NCBI GenBank assembly: GCA_001438985.1
Contig: LIAZ01000063.1
Coordinates: 1 to 7,102 of the forward strand
From: Acidimicrobium sp. BACL17 MAG-120823-bin42
GTDB taxonomy: Bacteria; Actinomycetota; Acidimicrobiia; Acidimicrobiales; Ilumatobacteraceae
DNA: 7,102 nt
Reading direction: 5' to 3'
Below the pieces are notes generated by a model, which ran no database searches, was not told where the DNA came from, and worked only from the letters and a program-made list of their open reading frames with translations. Each line of letters begins with the position of its first letter. The stretch's first letter is position 1. A program made the translations under genes and the position numbers. Below, one piece after another: positions 1-6,300 of the stretch.

Positions 1-78
1 GCGCTCGCGAACTGCCATCAATCGTTTGCCGGTTTCCTCGGCAAGGAAGTGTGCGAGTTCGCCGTCAGTAAATTTCAC
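1..78 (-). CDS. CysQ / inositol monophosphatase-like phosphatase, N-terminal fragment (runs off the left edge)
   Basis: Only the first 26 codons are present; the gene continues beyond base 1. The GTG start at 78-76 overlaps the TGA stop of the upstream 105-residue gene in a GTGA arrangement, typical of translational coupling, and this decides the start. The peptide has a TDGELAHFLAEETGK stretch followed by a hydrophobic residue pattern and VRER. From memory this resembles the amino-terminal helix of actinobacterial CysQ (3'-phosphoadenosine-5'-phosphate phosphatase), which has a TDAELA...GKLLLQVR pattern. CysQ enzymes are Mg-dependent members of the inositol monophosphatase superfamily that hydrolyse PAP to AMP in sulfate assimilation. 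The metal-binding motifs lie outside the window, so a generic inositol-phosphatase paralogue is equally possible. No good Shine-Dalgarno is seen, which fits coupled translation. Confidence 0.55.
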   Translation of the reverse strand, partial: MKFTDGELAHFLAEETGKRLMAVRER

Positions 79-392
79 GAAGCGCTGCGTCCAAGGTTGA
101 TCGCGTCGCGTACTAATTTGCGGACCGTCTCTTCCTTGGCTCCACTTGCTACAACGCTGGTGATTTGTGCTTCCACCTGTTCGGCAAGTGCGTCGTTAAA
201 TGCATCAATGCGTTGACGGTTGGCAACGGTGGATGCGGTCAGCAACACCACTGCGGCAAGTGAGGTGATGAGACCAATGGTGGTCACCACGCCCACGTTG
301 TTACCGGCAATGGATGAGATAATCAGCCCGGCAATGCCACTCACGAACACGATCACACACACAATACGAATCACTCGAAGTGCAGTATTCAT
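75..392 (-). CDS. Small two-helix membrane protein of unknown function
   Basis: A 105-residue protein that I do not recognise. Two hydrophobic segments (about residues 7-29 and 33-56) are joined by a short GNN turn, so it should form a transmembrane hairpin with both ends on the same side. Residues 59-100 are polar and helix-favouring, rich in A, E, R, Q and V, and could form an amphipathic or coiled-coil tail, probably cytoplasmic. There is no catalytic motif, and the single cysteine is in the first helix. The ATG at 392-390 has a good AAGGAA ribosome site 5 nt upstream. The gene sits 9 bp after ettA and overlaps the next gene by 4 bp, so it is the middle gene of a leftward operon. Tight spacing supports it being a real, co-translated gene; it gives no specific function. 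Confidence 0.8.
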   Translation of the reverse strand: MNTALRVIRIVCVIVFVSGIAGLIISSIAGNNVGVVTTIGLITSLAAVVLLTASTVANRQRIDAFNDALAEQVEAQITSVVASGAKEETVRKLVRDAINLGRSAS

Positions 393-397
393 GTCAG

Positions 398-403
398 TTC
401 CTT
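398..403 (-). promoter_or_regulatory. Ribosome binding site of the 105-residue gene, overlapping the ettA stop codon
   Basis: On the minus strand the sequence reads TAAGGAACTGACATG. The TAA is the ettA stop, AAGGAA is a Shine-Dalgarno core, and 5 nt separate it from the ATG. Sharing bases with the upstream stop suggests that ribosomes finishing ettA help initiate the small membrane protein. Confidence 0.65.
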
Positions 404-2078
404 ATCGGGCGAGTGGCTTGTACTTAATGCGACGTGGTTGATCTGCGGCAACGCCCAGTTCTTTCTTGCGCCATGCCTCATAGTCGCTGAAGTTACCTTC
501 GTACCAGCGAACTTGGCTGTCGCCTTCAAAAGCCAACACGTGGGTGGCAATGCGGTCGAGGAACCAGCGGTCGTGCGAAATCACCACAACACAACCAGGG
601 AATGATTCAAGGCCGGTTTCAAGTGCACGCAATGTATCAACGTCTAAGTCGTTGGTTGGTTCGTCTAACAGCAACACGTTTCCTGCGTGCTTCAGCAACT
701 TGGCTAGGTGCACGCGGTTGCGTTCGCCACCCGACAATTCGCCAACACGCTTTTGTTGATCGCTGCCTTTGAAGTTAAAACTCGACACGTATGCCCGGCC
801 ATGAATTTCGCGACCACCAATCTTGAGTGTTTCTGCACCACCGGTGATTTCTTCGTATACCGATGCGTCGGCGTCGAGTGTGTCGCGGTTTTGATCGACG
901 TAACTCAATTGCACTGTGTCGCCGACAGCGATGCTGCCAGAGTCTGGCGCTTCTTGGCCTGTGAGCATGCGGAACAGTGTTGTTTTACCAGCACCGTTTG
1001 GTCCGATAATGCCAACAATGCCCGCAGGTGGAAGTGAGAATGTCAGGTCTTCGATCAGCAATTTGTCGCCGAAACCTTTGCCCAAGTTCTTCACTTCAAT
1101 CACGGTGTCGCCAAGACGTGGGCCAGCAGGAATCATGATTTCTAATCGGTCTGCACCACCATCTGCGGCTTGCGCTTCGGCGTGCAACTTTTCATACGCA
1201 GCAAGACGAGCTTTACCTTTCGACTGACGAGCCTTTGGTGCCATGCGCACCCATTCAAGTTCGCGTTGCAACGTGCGCTTGCGAGCGTCGTTTGCTTTTT
1301 CTTCTTTGCCCAGTCGTTCTTGTTTCTGTTCCAACCAACTGGTGTAGTTGCCCGAGAACGGAATGCCGCGACCGCGATCAAGTTCCAAAATCCATTTCGC
1401 CACGTTGTCAAGGAAGTAACGGTCGTGGGTAATTGCTACAACAGTGCCGGGGTATTCCTGCAAGAAACGCTCCAACCAGTCAACGCTCTCTGCGTCTAAG
1501 TGGTTGGTTGGTTCGTCCAACAACAACAAGTCAGGTCGGCTCAGCAACAAACGGCACAGTGCAACACGGCGGCGTTCACCACCGGAAAGTTTGGTCACGT
1601 CTGCTTCGTTTGGCGGGCAACGCAATGCGTCCATCGCAATTTCTACGTTGCGTTCCAAACTCCATGCATCGGCTGCCTGAATTTTTGCTTCAAGGTCGGC
1701 TTGCAGTGCGCCAACTTTGTCGAAGTCTGCGTCGGGGTCGCCCCACATTGCAGTTACTTCTTCGTAGCGCGTGAGCAAGTCGCGTATGGGGGCAACGCCG
1801 TCCATCACGTTGCCAAGCACGTCTTTGTTTGGATCAAGTTGTGGCTCTTGTTCAAGGAAGCCAACGGTGAACCCAGGTGTCAGTCGTGCTTCGCCGGTGT
1901 AGCCATCATCAACACCAGCCATGATCCGCAACAGGCTTGATTTACCGCTGCCGTTCGAGCCAATAACGCCGATCTTTGCGCCGGGGTAGAACGACAGTGA
2001 AATGTCTTCAAGTACCGTGCGGTCGGGTGGGTAGAAACGGGCAAGTTTGTAACACGTATATATGAATTCAGCAGCCAT
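402..2078 (-). CDS. ettA: Energy-dependent translational throttle protein EttA (ABC-F ATPase)
   Basis: A 558-residue soluble protein with two ABC ATPase domains and no membrane segments, close to the length of E. coli EttA (about 555). Domain 1 has Walker A GSNGSGKSS (40-48), signature LSGGE (164-168), Walker B LLLLDEP with catalytic Glu189, and switch His218. Domain 2 has Walker A GPNGAGKTT (359-367), LSGGE (448-452), Walker B with Glu473, and His502. The insert at about 95-140 corresponds to the EttA arm, and the basic linker at about 245-320, including ELEWVRMAPKARQSKGKARL, is the P-site tRNA interaction motif. The conserved ends (EFIYT and RIKYKPLAR) match EttA rather than Uup or resistance ABC-Fs. 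The family binds the ribosomal E site and gates the first peptide bond according to ADP/ATP ratio. The start gives the expected family N-terminus; only a weak AGG lies upstream. It heads a leftward operon with the small membrane protein and the CysQ-like gene. Confidence 0.97.
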   Translation of the reverse strand: MAAEFIYTCYKLARFYPPDRTVLEDISLSFYPGAKIGVIGSNGSGKSSLLRIMAGVDDGYTGEARLTPGFTVGFLEQEPQLDPNKDVLGNVMDGVAPIRDLLTRYEEVTAMWGDPDADFDKVGALQADLEAKIQAADAWSLERNVEIAMDALRCPPNEADVTKLSGGERRRVALCRLLLSRPDLLLLDEPTNHLDAESVDWLERFLQEYPGTVVAITHDRYFLDNVAKWILELDRGRGIPFSGNYTSWLEQKQERLGKEEKANDARKRTLQRELEWVRMAPKARQSKGKARLAAYEKLHAEAQAADGGADRLEIMIPAGPRLGDTVIEVKNLGKGFGDKLLIEDLTFSLPPAGIVGIIGPNGAGKTTLFRMLTGQEAPDSGSIAVGDTVQLSYVDQNRDTLDADASVYEEITGGAETLKIGGREIHGRAYVSSFNFKGSDQQKRVGELSGGERNRVHLAKLLKHAGNVLLLDEPTNDLDVDTLRALETGLESFPGCVVVISHDRWFLDRIATHVLAFEGDSQVRWYEGNFSDYEAWRKKELGVAADQPRRIKYKPLAR

Positions 2079-2143
2079 GACGCCTACAAACTAGTAGCCA
2101 CAGCCCACAGAAGGGCAGTGCTAGTTTTAAAGCCAAGCGGGGG

Positions 2144-2173
2144 ATTATCTATTCAACGCTGTACCGATACCAA
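2144..2173 (-). promoter_or_regulatory. Candidate sigma-70-type promoter for the ettA operon
   Basis: Reading leftward, TTGGTA (2173-2168, 4 of 6 to the -35 consensus) is followed after 18 bp by GATAAT (2149-2144, 5 of 6 to TATAAT). This predicts a start near 2137 and a leader of about 59 nt before the ettA ATG. The -35 part overlaps the ribosome site of the divergent membrane-protein gene. Seen by eye only. No comparably good rightward promoter was found in 2079-2188; GATTAT at 2143-2148 on the plus strand is a weak candidate with no convincing -35. Confidence 0.4.
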
Positions 2174-2180
2174 AAGGGGA
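2174..2180 (+). promoter_or_regulatory. Ribosome binding site of the PuuD-like gene
   Basis: AAGGGGA lies 8 nt before the ATG at 2189, a near-ideal purine-rich Shine-Dalgarno at standard spacing. It fixes the start of the membrane-protein gene. It contrasts with cupredoxin and kgd, which have no visible ribosome site. Confidence 0.7.
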
Positions 2181-2188
2181 TCATATTC

Positions 2189-2938
2189 ATGGAACTGCTC
2201 TCGCAGGATTACATCTTCAGCTTCGGCTTCCGCTGGCTCCACATTCTTGTGGGCATCACGTGGATTGGCCTGCTGTACTACTTCAACTTGGTGCAAGTGC
2301 CAGGTCTCGCTGCTTACGGCGACGAAGGTAAGGCTCGCAACATCACCATCGACAAAATCGCACGTCGTGCCTTGTGGTGGTTCCGTTGGGCAGCAATTGC
2401 CACACTCGCAACCGGCATTTTGATCACCGGTCAACCTGACTACTGGAAGAACTTCATGAACGGTGGAGCTGCAGGCAATGGCCACGACGCAGCAATTTCG
2501 CTCGGCATGTTGCTGGGAACACTCATGGCGGCAAACGTGTGGATGATCATCTGGAAAAACCAGAAGGTTGTTCTTGCTAACGCAGCAAACGTGTTGGCAG
2601 GTGGCGAAGCAAATGCAGATGCACCAACAGCTGGTCGCAAAGCATTGCTCGCATCGCGACAGAACACGATCTTCTCGGTGAGCATGTTGTTCTTCATGGT
2701 GGGCGCTGCTCACTTCTACAGCGTGTTCGCTGAAGCATCGTCATCTGATGCATCAACGTTCCTGATGATCTCAACAGTAATCGTTGCGTTGTTGCAATTG
2801 AATGCGTTGGGAATCTTTGGCGGCATCAAGGCCGGCAACAAGATGTTGTGGATGTACGAGAGCCACAAGAACGCAATCATCACCAGCTTTGTTTTGTGGT
2901 TGGTGCTGTGGATTCTTTCCGAGGTAATTCTCGGATAG
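2189..2938 (+). CDS. PuuD-like membrane protein (urate oxidase N-terminal domain family), without cytochrome c domain
   Basis: A 249-residue integral membrane protein with about six hydrophobic helices (roughly 10-37, 61-82, 100-122, 161-181, 189-212, 228-248). Family traits visible are RWLHILVGITWIGLLYYFN at the start, NVWMIIWKNQK at 116-126, and SRQNTIFSVSMLFFMVGAAH at 156-175. These match the N-terminal membrane domain of PuuD, a membrane urate oxidase whose full-length form ends in a cytochrome c domain. Here there is no such extension, no CXXCH, and no cysteine at all. Histidines 18, 99, 175 and 226 lie in or next to helices and could be heme or metal ligands. A good AAGGGGA ribosome site 8 nt upstream supports the start. 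No purine-degradation genes are nearby, so urate as substrate is only a family-based guess; it might be a membrane electron-transfer or heme protein. It converges on the cupredoxin gene 39 bp downstream. Confidence 0.8.
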   Translation: MELLSQDYIFSFGFRWLHILVGITWIGLLYYFNLVQVPGLAAYGDEGKARNITIDKIARRALWWFRWAAIATLATGILITGQPDYWKNFMNGGAAGNGHDAAISLGMLLGTLMAANVWMIIWKNQKVVLANAANVLAGGEANADAPTAGRKALLASRQNTIFSVSMLFFMVGAAHFYSVFAEASSSDASTFLMISTVIVALLQLNALGIFGGIKAGNKMLWMYESHKNAIITSFVLWLVLWILSEVILG

Positions 2939-2965
2939 TTTTCGAAACTCGTTAACGGTTTCTTG

Positions 2966-3009
2966 TGAAAGCCGGTCTCACTTAACGGTGAGATCGGCTT
3001 TCATGTTTT
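2966..3009. terminator. Hairpin terminator between the convergent PuuD-like and cupredoxin genes
   Basis: Arms 2967-2981 (GAAAGCCGGTCTCAC) and 2988-3002 pair over 15 positions with a single G-T wobble, around a TTAACG loop. T2966 and A3003 extend the stem. A short TTTT (3006-3009) follows on the plus strand, so it best fits termination of the rightward membrane-protein gene. In the leftward direction no T-run follows, so there it may act as an RNA 3'-end stabiliser or a weaker terminator. The stop codon and last eight codons of the cupredoxin gene lie inside the hairpin. Confidence 0.75.
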
Positions 3010-3364
3010 GGTGGCCAGGCACGGTGCAGAACACGGAGTAGTTGCCTGCTGGCAAGTTGATGGTGCCAATGTCCAGGTCGCCACGCTTGTTCACAGCCAA
3101 TTCCAAGGTTCCCACTTTGGTGTCGTCTTGCAACACGATCAGAGTGTGGCGGATGGTGTCGTCGTTGATGTAGGCGATTTCGATGTCGCCAGCAGTTGCC
3201 TCGTACAACGATTTGTCAAACCGCAGGCCAGATATCGCGCGCACTTCAAGGTCGACGGTTGCAGGGATGGTTTCGGGAGTTGCGTTCGAACTACTGCACC
3301 CAGTGAGGGCCATCAACGAAACGGCAACTGAAGCAAGAACGATGCGAAATGATGGTCGGCTCAT
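2978..3364 (-). CDS. Cupredoxin-type blue copper lipoprotein
   Basis: A 128-residue exported protein. Residues 1-23 form a lipoprotein signal (basic start, hydrophobic core, lipobox LTGC with Cys23), followed by a short Ser/Thr/Pro-rich tether. The rest resembles a cupredoxin beta-sandwich. The likely type-1 copper ligands are His73 (in NDDTIRHTLIV), Cys113, His118 and Met121 (in FCTVPGHQNMK), ending in the usual LTVK strand. Such proteins carry single electrons or hold copper at the outer face of the membrane. The Cys-to-His spacing of four residues is standard, but only two residues separate His from Met, shorter than in azurin or rusticyanin. No Shine-Dalgarno precedes the ATG, and a TACTAT box is placed as expected for a leaderless transcript. 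It diverges from kgd (34-bp gap) and converges on the PuuD-like gene. The electron partner is unknown. Confidence 0.88.
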   Translation of the reverse strand: MSRPSFRIVLASVAVSLMALTGCSSSNATPETIPATVDLEVRAISGLRFDKSLYEATAGDIEIAYINDDTIRHTLIVLQDDTKVGTLELAVNKRGDLDIGTINLPAGNYSVFCTVPGHQNMKADLTVK

Positions 3365-3370
3365 ATATTC

Positions 3371-3376
3371 ATAGTA
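3371..3376 (-). promoter_or_regulatory. Candidate -10 box for a leaderless cupredoxin transcript
   Basis: On the minus strand TACTAT (4 of 6 to TATAAT, with the key A2 and T6) ends at 3371, exactly seven positions before the A of the ATG at 3364. Transcription would therefore start on the start codon. No ribosome site is present, which agrees. No recognisable -35 box is seen at 3394-3399. Confidence 0.45.
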
Positions 3377-3384
3377 CGTACGAC

Positions 3385-3390
3385 TACGAT
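3385..3390 (+). promoter_or_regulatory. Candidate -10 box for a leaderless kgd transcript
   Basis: TACGAT (4 of 6 to TATAAT) ends 8 nt before the ATG at 3399, placing the predicted start at or within two bases of the start codon. No Shine-Dalgarno lies upstream of that ATG, consistent with leaderless translation, which is common in Actinobacteria. There is no clear -35 box. It lies only 8 bp from the opposite-facing TACTAT box, so the two promoters should compete or share a regulator. Confidence 0.4.
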
Positions 3391-3398
3391 TGGTTTTG

Positions 3399-6300
3399 AT
3401 GATTCAGCGGTCACAACCCGAAGATTTCGGCGCCAATTCATGGCTTGTCGAGGAGATGTACGAGCGTTTTCGCGAAGATCCAAACTCGGTCGGTGATACC
3501 TGGAAAGAGTTCTTCAGTGACTTCCGTCCTGCTGGCACACCTAAACCCGACAGCACAGCCGAAATCATTCGTCCTGCGTTGCCACCCGAGTTGCGTGAAG
3601 AGGGTGCAAAGCCACGGCCCGTGGTTACCGCACCTGGGGTAGAGCCGCCGGCACCGAAGATTGTCATGTCGGAAATTGTTCCCGATGGCGAGCCCGAGCC
3701 ATTGCGTGGTGTGTCTGCAGCAATTGCAGCGAATATGGAAAAGAGCCTCACGGTTCCGACAGCTACCAGTTTCCGCAATGTGCCAGCCAAGTTGTTGGAA
3801 GTGAATCGCAAGGTAATGAACAATTACCGCTCGCGCACAGGTCAACCCAAAATCAGTTTCACGCACATCATTGGTTATGCGGTGGTGCGAGCAATCGCCG
3901 ACGCTGTTCCCAACATGAAGAATGGCTATGTGGTTGATGCCGATGGCAAGCCGCAAATTCAGCGACATAACAATGTCAACATCGGCCTTGCAGTCGACGT
4001 TGACAAGGGTAAAGGACAGCGTTCACTCGTTGTGCCGGTGTTGCGCAATGCCGATGCACTCGACTTCGCGGGTTTCTTGCTTGCCTACGACGAAATCATT
4101 CGTAAGGTGCGCGCGAACAAACTGACCGTTGAAGATTTCCAGGGTGCAAACGTCAGCCTTACTAACCCGGGCACCATTGGCACCGTGCAATCGGTGCCAC
4201 GCTTAATGCCGGGCCAAGGAGTCATCGTTGGTGTTGGCAGCATTGATTACCCAGCAGAGTTTCAGGGCAGCGACGAGCGTTCGTTAACACGACTGGGTGT
4301 GTCAAAAGTGGTCACCATCACCAGCACGTACGACCACCGCATTATTCAAGGTGCCGAGAGCGGCATGTTTCTCAAGTACGTGCACGAACTGCTGCTTGGT
4401 CAACACGAGTTCTATCACGACCTCTTTCAAAGTCTTGGCGTTCCATACGAGGCAGTGCAATGGAATCAAGACAGCAACTTGCTCGATTCCGAAGACGAAA
4501 TGTTGCACAAGCAAATGCAAGTGGCAACGCTTATCCGCGTTCACCGCGTGCGTGGTCACCTCATTGCCGATCTCGATCCGCTTCGTTGGCAAGAGCCACA
4601 GATGCCAAAGGAACTTGACCCTGCAACATATGGCCTCACGATTTGGGACTTGGATCGCCAATTCCTCACTGGCGGCGTAGGTGGAGTTCGTAAGTCTTCA
4701 CTTGGCGATCTGCTTGGCGTGTTGCGCGATGCATATTGCCGCACCATCGGCATTGAGTACATGCACATTCACTCCACCGACGAGCAGCGTTGGATCCAAG
4801 AGCGCGTTGAAGGCCATGGAGTTTTCGATTTCACGGTTGACAAGCGTCGTGTGCTTGAACGACTCAATGATGCCGAAGCATTCGAGAAGTTTCTAGCTAC
4901 AAAATACGTGGGAACGAAGCGTTTTGGTTTGGAAGGCGCCGAGTCAGCAATTCCAATGCTTGACACCGTTTTGGCTGCAGCAGCAGATGGCGGTATGAAC
5001 TCGGCGGTGTTGGGTTCAATGCACCGTGGTCGCCTCAACGTACTTGCCAACATCATGGGTAAAAACCCACAAGACATTTTCGAAGAGTTCGAGGACTACA
5101 TCGATCCGACCTCGGTTCAGGGTTCAGGCGACGTGAAATATCACCTTGGTGCAGTGGGCACATTTGTTTCACCCGCTGGGGCACAGTTGCCAATTGAGCT
5201 GTCGGCCAACCCAAGCCACCTCGAAACCGTTGGACCAATCATTTTCGGTATGACTCGTGCTGCACAAGATGCAATCGATCCGCCGTTGTCCTACAGCGTG
5301 TTGCCAATCATGATGCATGGTGACGCTGCATTTGCTGGACAAGGAGTGGTTGCGGAAGGTTTCGCTATGAGCGACACCAGCGGTTATCGCATTGGTGGAA
5401 CCATCCACATCATTATCAATAATCAAATTGGTTTCACCACATCGCCGCAATACGCGCGTTCATCAAAGTATCCAAGCGATGTTGCAAAAACCGTGCAGGC
5501 GCCAATTTTCCACGTCAATGCAGACGACCCAGAAGCGTGTGTCCGTGTTGCACGTTTGGCTTTCGACTATCGCCAAAAGTTCCACAAAGACGTGGTTATT
5601 GACATGATCTGTTACCGCCGCCATGGACATAACGAAGGCGACGACCCGAGCTACACCCAACCACTCATGTACAAGGCAATTGCCGAGCGCCGCAGTGTTC
5701 GCAAGCTGTATGTCGAAACATTGGTGAAGCGTGGCGACATCACGCTGGAAGAAGCCGAGCAAACGCTTGCGGATTACCAAAGTAAGTTGCAAGGTGCACT
5801 TGACGTTGCGCGTGCAGGTAAGCCGGAACCAATCAAAGTTCCGCCACCGCCAAAACCTGTTGGTGTGGTTCCTCATGTTGCAACAGGTGTTGATCGCGCA
5901 ATCTTGGATGGCATTTTCAACCATCTCACCGAATATCCCGAAGGTTTTGCTCCTCATCCAAAGTTGTTTAAGCAGTTCCAACTTCGGGCGCAAACACACG
6001 CAAGTCAACAAGATGTGGATTGGGCTACCGCCGAAGCGCTGGCATTTGGTTCACTTGTTGTTGAAGGCACGCCAGTTCGTTTGATGGGCGAAGACGCTCG
6101 CCGTGGAACATTTAGTCAGCGGCACTCCACGCTTGTTGATTACAACAACGAACGTCGTTGGGTTCCTCTTAACACACTGCCAAATGCAAAGGCTCGTTTC
6201 TGGGTGTACGACTCGCTGTTGTCCGAGTATGCCGCGCTTGGTTTCGAGTACGGATACGCGCATTCAAATAGCAAGGCGTTGGTCATGTGGGAAGCCCAGT

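Noticed and set aside
220..441. 73-codon plus-strand frame opposite the small membrane gene
   Set aside because: The minus-strand gene has a Shine-Dalgarno, operon spacing and a coherent two-helix pattern; the plus reading has none of these.
1500..1940. 146-codon open frame on the plus strand
   Set aside because: It lies wholly inside ettA on the opposite strand. The product is rich in Cys, Gln, Val and Phe with no domain, and is explained by the well-supported EttA reading.
2153..2713. 186-codon open frame on the minus strand
   Set aside because: It is antisense to the PuuD-like gene, with a His/Cys-rich low-quality product. The plus-strand frame has clear family motifs and a good ribosome site.
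2944..2962. GAAAC/GTTTC inverted repeat with a CGTTAACG palindrome inside, just before the main terminator
   Set aside because: The two symmetries are off by one base, so they do not form one long stem, and the 5-bp arms are expected by chance.
2952..2989. TTAACGGT occurring twice, 30 bp apart
   Set aside because: An 8-base repeat in a short region is weak, and the second copy is explained by the hairpin loop and cupredoxin codons.
3438..3968. 176-codon open frame on the minus strand at the kgd 5' end
   Set aside because: It is a shadow of the conserved Kgd N-terminus and E2 domain; the Cys/His-rich translation is typical of antisense readings here.
5463..6011. 182-codon open frame on the minus strand within kgd
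   Set aside because: It is antisense to the E1 region, where the plus frame holds conserved catalytic motifs. No promoter or ribosome site was seen for it.
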